64,000 nucleotides of DNA from Pseudomonas putida W15Oct28 (GTDB lineage: Bacteria > Pseudomonadota > Gammaproteobacteria > Pseudomonadales > Pseudomonadaceae), in contig NZ_JENB01000008.1 in the NCBI RefSeq assembly GCF_000708715.2, positions 1-64,000 on the forward strand, given 5' to 3'. Position numbers and translations under genes: made by a program. Below, in pieces: positions 19,182-29,151 of this stretch (the first letter of the stretch is position 1; the number at the start of each line of letters is the position of its first letter). Below the pieces are notes generated by a model. It was given only the letters and a program-made list of their open reading frames with translations. It was not told the origin of the DNA and ran no database searches.

Positions 19182-20306
19182 TTATTTGCGGGCTTTCAGG
19201 ATGACAAACTTGGGCGTCGCCGCCACCTGCTCCACCCCTCGGAACAACCGCGCCAGCTTGCTGTGGTAACCCAGGTGCCGGTTACCCACGATGTACAACG
19301 CCCCACCCACCACCAGCGCTTCACGCGCCTGCTGGAACATGCGCCAGGCAAGGAAATCGCCCACCACCTGCTGCTGGTGGAACGGCGGGTTGCACAGCAC
19401 CACGTCAAGCGACTGCTTCTCCACCCCGGCCAACCCATCGGCTGCGATGAAGGTCGCCGGGCGCTCGCCCAGCGCGGCTTGCCAGTTTTCCTGCGCCGAT
19501 TGCACCGCCATGTACGATTCGTCGACCAGCGTGTACTGGGCATCCGGGTTGGCCAGGGCGCTGGCAACTGCCAGCACGCCATTGCCGCAGCCCAGGTCCG
19601 CTACCCGTGCGTTGCCCAGGTCGCGTGGCAAATGCGGCAGGAACGCCCGGGTGCCGATATCCAGGCCTTCACGGCAGAACACGTTGGCATGGTTGACCAG
19701 TTCCAGCGCCGGCGCGTCGAGGCGGTAGCGGCTAGGGTAGGGCGAGCGGGCGACCGGCCGTTCGGCCAGCGTTGCCGTCAGCAGGCGGGCCTTTTTCTGT
19801 GCCAGCGAGGCCTGCACCGGGCCGATGTACTTTTCCATCAGGTCGCCGGCTGCGTGTGGCAAGTGCTTGACCATCGCCCCGGCAATCACCTGCGCGCCAG
19901 GCGCCAGGTGGCCCTGCAGGCGGATCAGTTGTTCTTCAAGCAAGGCCAGGGTCTTGGGCACGCGCACCAGCACCCGGTCGAACGGGCCTTGCCAGTGTTC
20001 GCTGGCCGGTACGAACGGCACGCTGTCGAACGGCAAGCCGTTGCGCGCCAGGTTCTTTTCCAGGGCCAGGTGCGCCAGGTGCGAATCGCCACTGCTGACC
20101 ACCTGCAGCCGGCCTGCCAGGCTGGCCGCCAAGGCACCGAAGCTGTCATTGAGCACCAGCACCCGGCAGTTGGCGTCGGGTGCCTGTTCGTGCAACTGCG
20201 CAAGCAGGTACTCGTCGGCGGCATCGAAAGCCTGCAGCGGGTCGTTTGCCTGCTCCGGCTGGCGGATCAGGTCGAGTTCGGCGTAGGGGGTGGTCAACAG
20301 GGGCAT
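19182..20306 (-). CDS. rlmG: 23S rRNA (guanine-1835-N2)-methyltransferase
   Basis: A 374-residue SAM-dependent rRNA methyltransferase. The N-terminal half is the degenerate RsmC/RlmG-type domain (DEYLLAQLHEQAPDANCRVLVLNDSFGALAASLAG). The C-terminal half carries the SAM site (RVADLGCGNGVLAVASA) and the catalytic NPPF motif (DVVLCNPPFHQQQVVGD), ending near HLGYHSKLARLFRGVEQVA. Length and both motifs fit RlmG better than RsmC. ATG 20306 starts MPLLTTPYAELDLIRQP. Confidence 0.93.
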   Translation of the reverse strand: MPLLTTPYAELDLIRQPEQANDPLQAFDAADEYLLAQLHEQAPDANCRVLVLNDSFGALAASLAGRLQVVSSGDSHLAHLALEKNLARNGLPFDSVPFVPASEHWQGPFDRVLVRVPKTLALLEEQLIRLQGHLAPGAQVIAGAMVKHLPHAAGDLMEKYIGPVQASLAQKKARLLTATLAERPVARSPYPSRYRLDAPALELVNHANVFCREGLDIGTRAFLPHLPRDLGNARVADLGCGNGVLAVASALANPDAQYTLVDESYMAVQSAQENWQAALGERPATFIAADGLAGVEKQSLDVVLCNPPFHQQQVVGDFLAWRMFQQAREALVVGGALYIVGNRHLGYHSKLARLFRGVEQVAATPKFVILKARK

Positions 20307-20401
20307 GGCGTCTGGCTCGGGTATAAACTGCCCGTTGCGGTTCGCCCCGGGCTTTGCCGGGCGATTCTACAGGGCTTTGCCCAAGGTCGCAGGTTTGACG
20401 G

Positions 20402-21109
20402 TCAGATCCAGCCACGCATGGCGGCGATGGCGATGGCGCCGGCCTTGTTGGAGGCGTTGGTCTTGGTGATCACGCTACGGATGTGGAAGTTAACCGTGCT
20501 CTGCGACAGTGACAGGATGCAGGCCACGTCGGCTGCGGTCTTGCCGGCGGCCGACCATTTCAGCACTTCCAGTTCACGCTCGCTCATTTTCGGTTGCGGT
20601 GGGCACAGTGCATTGAGGTGGTGTTCGCCGAGTACTGCATGCAGGGTATGGCACAGCCACTGCACGCTGCCGGCCTTGTCATAAAGCTCGACGATGTTGA
20701 TCTCTTCGGCTGGCCTGGCCACGCTGATCTGGCTTTCGTTGTGCTGCAGGTCGTGCAGTGACTGCGTCCAGCCATGACGCAAGCCGTGCTGGCAGGCTGC
20801 TTCGCGAAACTGCGGTGCTTCACGATACAGATCGTCGGTCCATAGCACCGGCATGGTAGAGCTGTGGCTGACGTTGGCGGCCGGGTCCTGCTTGTAGAAC
20901 TCATCGCGCTGGTAGCGCTCGATCCACTCATCCGGGTAGTTGCTGTAGAGGTACACCCTGGGTGTCTGCGTGGCGATCTGGATGCGCATGTTCAGCCCGA
21001 GGTAATCCATACCCAGGTCTTGTGCCAGATGTACCGCGATGTCAAACAGCTTCCGTGGGCTGCGTTCGCTGACGAACGCATGAAGGTGTTCGGGATTCCA
21101 GTGAAGCAT
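20402..21109 (-). CDS. ppoR: LuxR-type quorum-sensing solo regulator PpoR
   Basis: A 235-residue LuxR protein with an N-terminal acyl-homoserine-lactone domain and a C-terminal HTH (LEVLKWSAAGKTAADVACILSLSQSTVNFHI). All invariant signal-binding positions can be placed: Trp and Tyr in DEWIERYQ, Asp-Pro in QDPAAN, Trp in VLWTDD and Gly in HGWTQS. No luxI synthase is in the window, so it is a solo. P. putida PpoR is known to bind 3-oxo-C6-HSL. Start ATG 21109 (MLHWNPEHLHAF) has CAGGAG eight bases upstream. Confidence 0.88.
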   Translation of the reverse strand: MLHWNPEHLHAFVSERSPRKLFDIAVHLAQDLGMDYLGLNMRIQIATQTPRVYLYSNYPDEWIERYQRDEFYKQDPAANVSHSSTMPVLWTDDLYREAPQFREAACQHGLRHGWTQSLHDLQHNESQISVARPAEEINIVELYDKAGSVQWLCHTLHAVLGEHHLNALCPPQPKMSERELEVLKWSAAGKTAADVACILSLSQSTVNFHIRSVITKTNASNKAGAIAIAAMRGWI

Positions 21110-21322
21110 CTGAACCACTCCTGGGGGGATAGGATCCAATCCATTTGGGTACCCGCATCATTGTAGGAAAAGACCTACCATGACGTTTGGTTTTTTTTGC
21201 TATAGCGCTCACGTTTCTCTGCAACTTCGGCACGATCGCCCTCGATGAGGCCCTACAAAGCAGTGGTTTTTATCCGGGCCACTTTGCGCGACACTGTGCG
21301 CACGTCAAACCTGGAGCCCGAT

Positions 21323-22099
21323 ATGACCGCTAGCGCCGAAAAGTTCACCCGCCAGACCCTGCTCGATGTTCAGCCGCTCACGCCGAACCTCTTCAGCCTG
21401 CGGGTTACGCGCGATGCGGGGTTCCGCTTCCGGTCCGGCCAGTTCGCCCGGCTGGGCGTGACCAAGGCCGATGGCAGCGTGGTGTGGCGCGCGTATTCCA
21501 TGGTCAGCGCACCCCATGACGAGCACCTCGACTTCTTCTCCATCGTGGTGCCAGGCGGGGAGTTCACCAGTGAGCTGAGCCGGCTGGGGGCGGGTGATAC
21601 CCTGCTGATCGACCGCCAGGCCTTCGGCTTCCTTACCCTGGACCGCTTCGTGGGTGGCCGCGACCTGTGGCTGCTGGCGACCGGCACCGGCATTGCGCCA
21701 TTCATGTCGATCCTGCAGGACTTCGAGGCCTGGGAGCGTTTCGACAGCATCAAGCTGGTGTATTCGGTGCGTGAAGCCAAAGAGCTGGCCTACGTGGATG
21801 AAATCGCCGGGCTGGAGCAGCGCGACTACCTGGCTGAGTACGCCGGCAAGTTGCAGTTCATTCCGGTGGTGACCCGTGAGCAGCACCCGGGGGCGTTGAA
21901 CCAGCGCATTACCACGCTGATCGAAAACGGCGAGCTGGAGAAGGCAGCAGGACTGGAGCTGTCGCCGGAGCATTCGCGGGTGATGCTGTGCGGCAACCCG
22001 GAGATGATCGACGAGACGCGCAAGGTGCTGAAGGCGCGTGACCTGCAACTGAGCCTGAGCAAGCGGCCGGGGCAGGTGGCTGTGGAAAACTACTGGTAA
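21323..22099 (+). CDS. fpr: Ferredoxin/flavodoxin-NADP+ reductase
   Basis: A 258-residue bacterial FNR. It shuttles electrons between NADPH and ferredoxin or flavodoxin, chiefly for iron-sulfur and oxidative-stress needs. FAD binding is seen in WRAYSMVSAP, the NADP site in WLLATGTGIAPFMSIL, and the protein ends VAVENYW, as subclass-I FNRs of this length do. The ATG at 21323 follows TGGAGCCCG; an upstream in-frame ATG at 21245 is not supported. It is divergent from ppoR with a 213-bp gap. Confidence 0.92.
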   Translation: MTASAEKFTRQTLLDVQPLTPNLFSLRVTRDAGFRFRSGQFARLGVTKADGSVVWRAYSMVSAPHDEHLDFFSIVVPGGEFTSELSRLGAGDTLLIDRQAFGFLTLDRFVGGRDLWLLATGTGIAPFMSILQDFEAWERFDSIKLVYSVREAKELAYVDEIAGLEQRDYLAEYAGKLQFIPVVTREQHPGALNQRITTLIENGELEKAAGLELSPEHSRVMLCGNPEMIDETRKVLKARDLQLSLSKRPGQVAVENYW

Positions 22100-22114
22100 G
22101 ACCACTGGGGCCGT

Positions 22115-22199
22115 TGTGGGAGCGGGCATGCCCGCGAACACCGGCGAAGCCGGTGCCATCCACCGAGTTGGATTCTTCGCGGGCATGCCCGCTCCCACA
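22115..22199. repeat. REP pair, inverted (type A)
   Basis: TGTGGGAGCGGGCATGCCCG and its complement flank a spacer that holds an ACCGGCGAAGCCGGT hairpin. It lies between the convergent 3' ends of fpr and mscL. Confidence 0.9.
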
Positions 22200-22214
22200 G
22201 CGCCCCCGGCAATC

Positions 22215-22634
22215 TCAGGGCAGCCGATTCTGGTTCTGCGTCTTGAGCAAATCGCGAATTTCGGTCAACAGGGTTTCTTCAGCCGAAGGCACAGGCGGTA
22301 CAGTCGGCGCCACGGCTTCTTCGCGCTTGAGCCTGTTGATTGCCTTCACACCCATGAAGATGGCAAAGGCAACGATCACGAAGTCGATCACGGTCTGGAT
22401 GAACTTGCCATAGGCCAGCACCACCGCCGGAATGTCACCTTCGGCAGCTTTCAGGGTAATCGCCAGGTCGCTGAAGTCCACACCCCCGATCAACAGGCCC
22501 AACGGCGGCATGACCACGTCTCCGACGAAGGACGAGACGATCTTGCCGAAGGCTGCGCCGATGATGATACCGACCGCCATGTCGACGACATTGCCTTTGA
22601 CCGCGAAGGCCTTGAACTCACTGATCATGCCCAT
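22215..22634 (-). CDS. mscL: Large-conductance mechanosensitive channel
   Basis: A 139-residue inner-membrane channel that opens under membrane tension and releases solutes on osmotic downshock. The first helix is the hallmark [23 protein letters not shown], followed by [18 protein letters not shown], the second membrane helix ([18 protein letters not shown]) and a cytoplasmic helix bundle ([15 protein letters not shown]). ATG 22634 follows AAGGAACCAAAC. It is divergent from radA. Confidence 0.96.
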   Translation of the reverse strand: MGMISEFKAFAVKGNVVDMAVGIIIGAAFGKIVSSFVGDVVMPPLGLLIGGVDFSDLAITLKAAEGDIPAVVLAYGKFIQTVIDFVIVAFAIFMGVKAINRLKREEAVAPTVPPVPSAEETLLTEIRDLLKTQNQNRLP

Positions 22635-22811
22635 GTTTGGTTCCTTGTAACAAAAGGTAAGGTTAACGCAGTGTAAGCCACTAAAACGCTTCATGCGTTG
22701 TGTTCAGGGGTAGTGACTGCGCTTAGAACGAATAGTTTTGTCGCATCCCGAAGCGTTCGAGACACGTCCGGCTCGGCTATCATGGCGGTTTTTTCCAGGA
22801 GACCCCACCCA

Positions 22812-24182
22812 ATGGCCAAGGCCAAGCGCTTGTATGGCTGCACCGAGTGCGGCGCGACCTTCCCTAAATGGGCCGGCCAGTGCGGCGAATGCGGGGCCTG
22901 GAACACCCTGGTCGAAACCATGATCGAGAGCGGCGGTGCCGCTGCGCCCAGCAGCGGCCGCGCCGGTTGGACCGGGCAGCAAGCGCAGATCAAGACCCTG
23001 GCCGAAGTCAGCGTCGAGGAGATCCCGCGCTTCACCACCAGCAGCACCGAACTGGACCGCGTGTTGGGCGGCGGCCTGGTGGATGGCTCGGTGGTACTGA
23101 TTGGTGGCGACCCTGGCATCGGCAAGTCGACCATCCTGCTGCAGACCTTGTGCAACATCGCCGTGGGCATGCCGGCCCTGTATGTCACGGGTGAGGAGTC
23201 GCAGCAGCAGGTGGCCATGCGCTCGCGGCGCCTGGGCTTGCCACAGGACCAGCTCAAGGTGATGACCGAAACCTGCATCGAAACCATCATTGCCACGGCA
23301 CGCGTCGAGAAACCGCGGGTGATGGTGATCGACTCGATCCAGACCATCTTCACCGAGCAGTTGCAGTCGGCACCCGGCGGCGTGGCCCAGGTGCGCGAGA
23401 GCGCGGCGCTGCTGGTGCGTTACGCCAAGCAGAGCGGCACGGCGATCTTCCTGGTCGGCCACGTGACCAAGGAAGGTTCGCTGGCCGGCCCGCGGGTACT
23501 CGAGCACATGGTCGATACCGTGTTGTATTTCGAAGGTGAGTCGGACGGTCGCCTGCGCCTGTTGCGAGCGGTGAAGAACCGCTTTGGCGCGGTCAACGAA
23601 CTGGGCGTGTTCGGCATGACCGACCGGGGCCTGAAAGAGGTGTCCAACCCGTCGGCGATCTTCCTTAACCGTGCCCAGGAAGAAGTGCCGGGCAGTGTGG
23701 TGATGGCCACCTGGGAGGGCACCCGGCCCATGCTGGTGGAGGTACAGGCACTGGTCGACGACAGCCACCTGGCCAACCCGCGCCGGGTAACCCTGGGCCT
23801 GGACCAGAACCGCCTGGCCATGTTGCTGGCGGTGCTGCACCGCCACGGCGGTATCCCCACCCATGATCAGGACGTGTTCCTCAACGTGGTGGGCGGGGTG
23901 AAGGTGCTGGAGACGGCTTCGGACCTGGCGTTGCTGGCGGCAGTGATGTCCAGCTTGCGCAACCGGCCACTGGCCCATGGGCTGCTGGTGTTTGGCGAGA
24001 TCGGCCTGTCAGGCGAGGTGCGACCGGTGCCCAGTGGCCAGGAGCGGCTGAAGGAAGCGGCCAAGCATGGCTTCAAGCGGGCCATCGTGCCCAAGGGCAA
24101 TGCCCCGAAAGAGTCGCCCGCGGGGCTGCAGGTTATTGCCGTCACTCGCCTGGAACAGGCTCTGGATGCACTGTTCGAGTAA
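22812..24182 (+). CDS. radA: DNA repair protein RadA (Sms)
   Basis: A 456-residue RecA-like ATPase that helps process recombination intermediates and branch migration. The order is a C4 zinc finger (CTECGATFPKWAGQCGECGAW), a Walker A site (GGDPGIGKSTIL), the RadA-specific KNRFGAVNELGVF, and a C-terminal Lon-like domain (GGVKVLETASDLALLAAVMSS and GEIGLSGEVRPV). The ATG at 22812 is the conserved MAKAKRLYGCTECG start; the frame open upstream to 22698 is not coding. Confidence 0.97.
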   Translation: MAKAKRLYGCTECGATFPKWAGQCGECGAWNTLVETMIESGGAAAPSSGRAGWTGQQAQIKTLAEVSVEEIPRFTTSSTELDRVLGGGLVDGSVVLIGGDPGIGKSTILLQTLCNIAVGMPALYVTGEESQQQVAMRSRRLGLPQDQLKVMTETCIETIIATARVEKPRVMVIDSIQTIFTEQLQSAPGGVAQVRESAALLVRYAKQSGTAIFLVGHVTKEGSLAGPRVLEHMVDTVLYFEGESDGRLRLLRAVKNRFGAVNELGVFGMTDRGLKEVSNPSAIFLNRAQEEVPGSVVMATWEGTRPMLVEVQALVDDSHLANPRRVTLGLDQNRLAMLLAVLHRHGGIPTHDQDVFLNVVGGVKVLETASDLALLAAVMSSLRNRPLAHGLLVFGEIGLSGEVRPVPSGQERLKEAAKHGFKRAIVPKGNAPKESPAGLQVIAVTRLEQALDALFE

Positions 24183-24190
24183 TTTATAGC

Positions 24191-24299
24191 CTGTACCGGC
24201 CCTATCGCCGGCAAGCCAGCTCCCACAGGTACAGCACAGCCTTCAAGGGCAGTGAGTATCCTGTGGGAGCTGGCTTGCCGGCGATAGGGCCTGAACAGG
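24191..24299. repeat. REP-like pair, inverted (variant core)
   Basis: Arms contain CCTATCGCCGGCAAGCCAGC and CAGCTGGCTTGCCGGCGATAGG-like sequence, so the core reads GCCGGCAAGCCAGC and not GCGGGCAAGCCCGC. It lies between the convergent ends of radA and the nucleobase transporter. Confidence 0.88.
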
Positions 24300-24305
24300 C
24301 AAACG

Positions 24306-24335
24306 AAAAAGGGGCCGACGATGCGCGTCGGCCCC
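24306..24335 (-). terminator. Intrinsic terminator of the NCS2 transporter gene
   Basis: On the minus strand a 10-bp stem GGGGCCGACG/CGTCGGCCCC with a 5-nt loop is followed by TTTTTCG. It starts 27 bases after the transporter stop. Confidence 0.8.
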
Positions 24336-24361
24336 TCCCCACCTCACTGCTCAATCAGCGG

Positions 24362-25879
24362 TCAATGCTCGGCAACCGCCGCCCGCCTCACTGTTTGATT
24401 GCCATGCTCGTCCAGCTCCAGCATCGGCACTTCGTTTCCTTCGGCATCGAACAGCTTGCCATCCTTGAAGTAGTCGCCATCACGCAGTGCGGAAATGTCG
24501 GAGTACTGGATGGTGCGTTCGTACGCTGCGGCGAACACGGACTGGTTTTCCGAGTTGCCGGTGGTGAAGTGGTTGAAGATCAGGTTCAGCAGGATGGCCA
24601 TGATCGCCGCCGAACTGATGCCCGAGTGGAAGATGGTCTCGAACCAGTTCGGGAAGTGGTGGTAGAAGGTTGGCGCGGCAATCGGAATCATGCCAAAGCC
24701 CAGCGAAGCGGCGACGATGATCAGGTTGACGTTGTTCTTGTAGCTCACCTTGGAAAGGGTGCGGATACCGCTGGCCGCCACTGTGCCGAACAGCACGATG
24801 CCCGCGCCGCCCAGTACCGGGGTTGGTACTGCAGCAATCACCCGGCCCATGACCGGCAGCAGGCCGAGTACCACCAGGATCACGCCACCGGTGGCTACCA
24901 CGTAACGGCTCTTGACCCCGGTCACGGCCACAAGGCCGACGTTCTGGGCGAACGCGCTCTGGGTGAACGAGCCGAAGATCGGCGCCAGGATGCTCGATGC
25001 CATGTCGGCGCGCAGGCCGTTGCCCAGGCGCTTGGAGTCGACCTTGGTTTCGATGATCTCACCCACGGCGAGGATGTCGGCCGAGGTTTCCACCAGGGTG
25101 ACCATGATCACGATGCACATCGACAGGATCGCGGCGATGTGGAATTCCGGCATGCCGAAGTGGAACGGCGTGGGGAAGGCGAACATCGCACCTTCGGTGA
25201 CCTTGCTGAAATCGGTCATGCCCAGCGCCCAGGCGATCAGGGTGCCGAGCACCATGGCCAGCAGGATCGACAGGCGCGAGATGGTCGCGCTGCCCAGCTT
25301 GCTCAGCAGCAGCACGATGGCGAAGGTCAGCCCCGCCAGGCCGATGTTGGCCACGCTGCCGAACTCCGGCGAGGCGCTGTTGCCGCCCATCACCCAGCGG
25401 GCGGCTACCGGCATCAGGGTCAGGCCGATGGTGGTGATGACGATACCGGTCACCAGCGGCGGGAAGAACTTGGTGATACGCGAGAACACCGGCGTGATCA
25501 GAAAACCGATCAGCGACGCCGCCATGACTGCGCCGAGCACGCCGGGCAGGCCACCGCCGCCCTCGCTGCTGAGAATCGCCCCCATGGTCGCCACACCGGC
25601 GAACGACACGCCCTGCACCAGCGGCAACTGGCAGCCGAAGAACGGCAGGCCGAGGGTTTGCAGCAGGGTGGCCAGGCCACCGGCAAACAGCGAGGCGGCA
25701 ATCAGCATGCCGATTTCGGCGCCGTTGAGGCCTGCGGCCTGCCCCAGGATCAGGGGTACCGCAACGATCCCTCCGTACATGGTCAGCACATGCTGCAGAC
25801 CGTAGGCCAGGTTGGCACCAAGGCCGAGGTTTTCATCCTCGGGGCGCTTGGCGGGAGACGTGCTAGGGGACGTAGTCAT
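24362..25879 (-). CDS. NCS2-family nucleobase (xanthine/uric acid-type) transporter
   Basis: A 505-residue membrane protein with about 14 helices of the xanthine/uracil permease family. It has the N-terminal GANLAYGLQHVLTMYGGIVAVPLILG, the QLPLVQGVSFAG motif, the substrate-site VETSADILAVGEI, and GSFTQSAFAQNVGLVAVTGVKSRYV with the family Asn-Val-Gly element. The hydrophilic C-terminal tail of about 60 residues and the length favour the purine/uric-acid branch over UraA. A 12-bp dyad (25947-25958) lies 68 bp upstream of the ATG and a terminator follows. Confidence 0.85.
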   Translation of the reverse strand: MTTSPSTSPAKRPEDENLGLGANLAYGLQHVLTMYGGIVAVPLILGQAAGLNGAEIGMLIAASLFAGGLATLLQTLGLPFFGCQLPLVQGVSFAGVATMGAILSSEGGGGLPGVLGAVMAASLIGFLITPVFSRITKFFPPLVTGIVITTIGLTLMPVAARWVMGGNSASPEFGSVANIGLAGLTFAIVLLLSKLGSATISRLSILLAMVLGTLIAWALGMTDFSKVTEGAMFAFPTPFHFGMPEFHIAAILSMCIVIMVTLVETSADILAVGEIIETKVDSKRLGNGLRADMASSILAPIFGSFTQSAFAQNVGLVAVTGVKSRYVVATGGVILVVLGLLPVMGRVIAAVPTPVLGGAGIVLFGTVAASGIRTLSKVSYKNNVNLIIVAASLGFGMIPIAAPTFYHHFPNWFETIFHSGISSAAIMAILLNLIFNHFTTGNSENQSVFAAAYERTIQYSDISALRDGDYFKDGKLFDAEGNEVPMLELDEHGNQTVRRAAVAEH

Positions 25880-25946
25880 GGAGCAGGCTCTCTGTTTATT
25901 TTTGTGTCGCTACTGTAGACAGTTCCTGCAAATGATTGCCACAAGA

Positions 25947-25958
25947 ATTGTATACAAT
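25947..25958. promoter_or_regulatory. Palindromic operator candidate ATTGTATACAAT
   Basis: A perfect 12-bp dyad lies 68-79 bp upstream of the nucleobase transporter start, in an AT-rich patch. The TTGTATACAA core resembles the operators of GntR-type regulators that control purine breakdown genes. The regulator itself is not in the window. The 263-bp gap around it holds no other recognisable feature. Confidence 0.4.
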
Positions 25959-26142
25959 ATTTTGATCGGAGCGCGCACAGGGGCGGCCGCAGGATGTGCG
26001 AAAACACAATGCAGAAGGCGTACCAACTCATCAAATGCTGTATTAGAGGGGTGTGTACAAAGTGTTGCTACCCAGGCTTAAAGCTGTCTGGGTAGACAGG
26101 AAACACATCGGGGGAAGGCTATTAGCTAGCTAAGAGATTTCA

Positions 26143-26508
26143 TTATTCGATGAGTTCGCGCAGCTCACGCATCATTTCGGTGCTGTCGGCCACGTTCAAT
26201 TCCACAAGACGGTGCAAATGGCTCATCGAATCGATGTCGATGTACAGGCAGATGAAGCCCAGGCGGTCCGGTTCTTCGTGGCGCAGTTCGACCTGCATCT
26301 GCACCTCGGTTACTTCATCGTTGAGCACGATGTAGGCTTCGAAATCCTGGCTCAGGTCGGGGTCCCAGGTTTGCGGGCTTTCAACCAGCAGGCCTTTGAG
26401 GGACAGGTCGAGCAGTTTCACCTCCCAGCAACGTTCGCCCTGGCACAGCCTGGTCGGGGCATCGAACTGGATTCGCTGGAAACGGCGGCGTTCGTCGTGA
26501 TCGCTCAT
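26143..26508 (-). CDS. PilZ-domain c-di-GMP-binding protein
   Basis: A 121-residue single-domain PilZ protein. The RxxxR motif is seen in ERRRFQRIQF at residues 6-15 and the D/NxSxxG motif in LDLSLKGLLVE near residue 34, both needed to bind cyclic-di-GMP. The rest forms the barrel and a C-terminal helix. Such adaptors pass c-di-GMP signals to motility, polysaccharide or transcription partners; no partner is evident here. It is divergent from cstA. Confidence 0.9.
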   Translation of the reverse strand: MSDHDERRRFQRIQFDAPTRLCQGERCWEVKLLDLSLKGLLVESPQTWDPDLSQDFEAYIVLNDEVTEVQMQVELRHEEPDRLGFICLYIDIDSMSHLHRLVELNVADSTEMMRELRELIE

Positions 26509-26685
26509 GGCATGGATCCTCGGGTAGGTCCTAAGGTGACATCCTGACTATAGTTATAACGTCATGTGCATCAGGTACTGCAATCTGGCCGCAGAGGCTC
26601 TAGACCAAAGCAAGTGTGGCAATGCGTCTTGACTCGCCCTAGACTCGGTGGGCGGTCTTTCCAATCCACCAGCTGGAAGCTAACC

Positions 26686-28752
26686 ATGAACAACAATAAT
26701 AGCCTGCTACGCCACATTCCGTGGTTGGCGCTGGCAGTCATAGGGGCCTGCGCGCTGGGTGTGGTTGCCCTGCGTCGCGGTGAGGCAATCAACGCCTTGT
26801 GGATCGTGGTCGCGGCAGTGGCCATCTACCTGGTTGCCTACCGTTACTACAGCCTGTTCATCGCCACCAAGGTGATGCAACTGGACCCGCGCCGCGCTAC
26901 GCCGGCGGTGCTCAACAACGACGGCCTGGACTACGTCCCGACCAACAAACACATTCTTTTCGGTCACCACTTCGCTGCCATCGCCGGCGCAGGGCCCCTG
27001 GTCGGCCCGGTGCTCGCCGCGCAAATGGGCTACCTGCCCGGTACGCTGTGGCTGATCGCAGGCGTAGTGCTGGCCGGTGCGGTACAGGACTTCATGGTCC
27101 TGTTCATGTCCACCCGCCGCAATGGCCGCTCGCTAGGCGACATGGTGCGCGAGGAGATGGGCCGCATTCCCGGCACCATCGCCCTGTTCGGCTGCTTCCT
27201 GATCATGATCATCATCCTTGCGGTGCTGGCGCTGATCGTGGTCAAGGCGCTGGCCGAAAGCCCGTGGGGCATGTTCACGGTCATGGCGACCATCCCGATC
27301 GCGATGTTCATGGGCATCTACATGCGCTACATCCGCCCGGGCCGCATTGGCGAGATCTCGGTGGTTGGCGTGGTATTGCTGCTGGCTTCTATCTGGCTGG
27401 GCGGCGTGATCGCTGCGGACCCGGTCTGGGGCCCGGCGTTCACCTTCACCGGCGTGCAGATCACCTGGATGCTGGTGGGCTACGGCTTCGTCGCCGCGGT
27501 GCTGCCGGTGTGGCTGGTGCTGGCGCCGCGTGACTACCTGTCTACCTTCCTCAAGATCGGCACCATCGTTGGCCTGGCCATCGGTATCCTGATCATCGCG
27601 CCCGAGCTGAAAATGCCGGCGCTGACCCAGTTCACCGACGGCACAGGCCCGGTGTGGAAGGGCACCCTGTTCCCGTTCCTGTTCATCACCATTGCCTGTG
27701 GTGCGGTGTCCGGCTTCCATGCGCTGATCTCTTCGGGCACCACGCCCAAGCTGCTGGACAACGAAACCAACGCCCGTTACATCGGTTACGGCGGCATGCT
27801 GATGGAGTCGTTCGTGGCCATCATGGCCATGGTCGCTGCTTCGGTGATCGAACCAGGCGTTTACTTCGCCATGAACAGCCCGGCCGCCGTGGTGGGCGCA
27901 GACGTTGTGTCGGTGGCGCAGACGGTCAGCAGCTGGGGCTTCCTGATCACCCCCGAGCAGCTTGAAGCCGTCGCCCGTGACATCGGCGAGCACACCGTCC
28001 TGGCCCGTGCCGGCGGTGCGCCAACCCTGGCGGTCGGTATTGCGCAGATCCTGCACCAGGTGTTGCCAGGTGAAAACACCATGGCCTTCTGGTACCACTT
28101 CGCGATCCTGTTCGAGGCGCTGTTCATCCTCACCGCGGTGGACGCCGGTACCCGTGCCGGGCGCTTCATGCTGCAAGACCTGCTGGGCAGCTTCGTGCCG
28201 GCGCTCAAACGCACCGAATCGTGGGGTGCCAACCTGCTCGCCACCGCTGGCTGCGTGGCAATGTGGGGCTATCTGCTGTACCAGGGCGTGATCGACCCGC
28301 TGGGTGGCATCAACACCCTGTGGCCGCTGTTTGGCATCTCCAACCAGATGCTGGCCGGTATCGCCTTGATGCTCGGTACTGTGGTGCTGATCAAGATGAA
28401 ACGTCAGCGCTACATCTGGGTCACCCTGCTGCCGGCCGTCTGGCTGCTGATCTGCACCACTGCTGCAGGCCTGATCAAGCTGTTCGACCCGAACCCGGCC
28501 GTTGGCTTCCTGGCCCTGGCCAAGAAGTACAGCACTGCCCTGGACGCCGGCCAGGTACTGGCCCCGGCCAAGGACATCGGGCAGATGCAGCACGTGATCT
28601 ACAACGCCTACACCAACGCGGGCCTGACGATCCTGTTCCTGCTGGTGGTCTTCAGTATCCTGTTCTTCGCCATCAAGGTCGGCTACGGCGCCTGGGGCCG
28701 CAAGGAGCGCAGCGACAAGGAAACCCCGTTCCAGGCCTTGCCTGACGCGTAA
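26686..28752 (+). CDS. cstA: Carbon starvation protein A, pyruvate/peptide transporter
   Basis: A 688-residue protein with 16 or more membrane helices. It has the CstA signature [29 protein letters not shown] and the downstream [16 protein letters not shown] and [23 protein letters not shown] region. CstA proteins import pyruvate or peptides, often upon carbon limitation. ATG 26686 ([20 protein letters not shown]) is chosen over 26566, since the extra residues are hydrophilic and lack conservation. It is followed after 17 bases by the YbdD-like gene, its usual partner. Confidence 0.93.
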   Translation: MNNNNSLLRHIPWLALAVIGACALGVVALRRGEAINALWIVVAAVAIYLVAYRYYSLFIATKVMQLDPRRATPAVLNNDGLDYVPTNKHILFGHHFAAIAGAGPLVGPVLAAQMGYLPGTLWLIAGVVLAGAVQDFMVLFMSTRRNGRSLGDMVREEMGRIPGTIALFGCFLIMIIILAVLALIVVKALAESPWGMFTVMATIPIAMFMGIYMRYIRPGRIGEISVVGVVLLLASIWLGGVIAADPVWGPAFTFTGVQITWMLVGYGFVAAVLPVWLVLAPRDYLSTFLKIGTIVGLAIGILIIAPELKMPALTQFTDGTGPVWKGTLFPFLFITIACGAVSGFHALISSGTTPKLLDNETNARYIGYGGMLMESFVAIMAMVAASVIEPGVYFAMNSPAAVVGADVVSVAQTVSSWGFLITPEQLEAVARDIGEHTVLARAGGAPTLAVGIAQILHQVLPGENTMAFWYHFAILFEALFILTAVDAGTRAGRFMLQDLLGSFVPALKRTESWGANLLATAGCVAMWGYLLYQGVIDPLGGINTLWPLFGISNQMLAGIALMLGTVVLIKMKRQRYIWVTLLPAVWLLICTTAAGLIKLFDPNPAVGFLALAKKYSTALDAGQVLAPAKDIGQMQHVIYNAYTNAGLTILFLLVVFSILFFAIKVGYGAWGRKERSDKETPFQALPDA

Positions 28753-28769
28753 TCGAGAGGACTGCAGTT

Positions 28770-28967
28770 ATGTTCAACGACTTGGGTCGACTGGGAAAAT
28801 ACCTGGGGCAGGCAGCCCGCCTGATGGTCGGCATGCCCGACTACGACAACTATGTCGAACACATGCAGAAGACGCATCCGGACAAGCCGGTGATGAGCTA
28901 CGAGGCGTTCTTCCGCGAACGCCAGGAAGCCCGTTACGGTGGCAAGTCCGGGCCCAAGTGCTGCTAA
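28770..28967 (+). CDS. YbdD/YjiX-family small protein
   Basis: A 65-residue protein with the family pattern [47 protein letters not shown], ending GPKCC. These DUF466 proteins are encoded directly downstream of cstA or yjiY-type genes, as here (17-bp gap, GAGAGGACTGCAGTT ribosome site), and are needed for transport by at least some CstA-family systems. The C-terminal Cys-Cys is common in the family. Confidence 0.9.
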   Translation: MFNDLGRLGKYLGQAARLMVGMPDYDNYVEHMQKTHPDKPVMSYEAFFRERQEARYGGKSGPKCC

Positions 28968-28988
28968 GTCCAGGCTAGCGCGGCCCTT

Positions 28989-29103
28989 TGTAGGAGCGGC
29001 CTTGTGTCGCGATGGGCCGCGCAGCGGCCCCAGGTTTTCAGCTTCGCAGCAGATATTGCCGGGGCTGCTTTGCGGCCCATCGCGACACAAGGCCGCTCCT
29101 ACA
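28989..29103. repeat. REP-like inverted repeat (type B)
   Basis: TGTAGGAGCGGCCTTGTGTC and its complement flank an inner pair of GGGCCGC...GCGGCCC hairpins. It lies inside the cstA-ybdD-yjiA gene run, between the YbdD-like gene and the GTPase. Confidence 0.9.
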
Positions 29104-29151
29104 GGGATCGCGGCTCGCTTTCCGAAATTCACTGCACAGGAGATGTTCTGC

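Noticed and set aside
24263..25918. 551-codon plus-strand open frame
   Set aside because: Antisense to the NCS2 transporter and starting in REP sequence; low-complexity His/Asp/Gly-rich translation.
25812..26081. 89-codon plus-strand ORF upstream of the PilZ gene
   Set aside because: It starts inside the antisense of the transporter and its translation has no family features or ribosome site.
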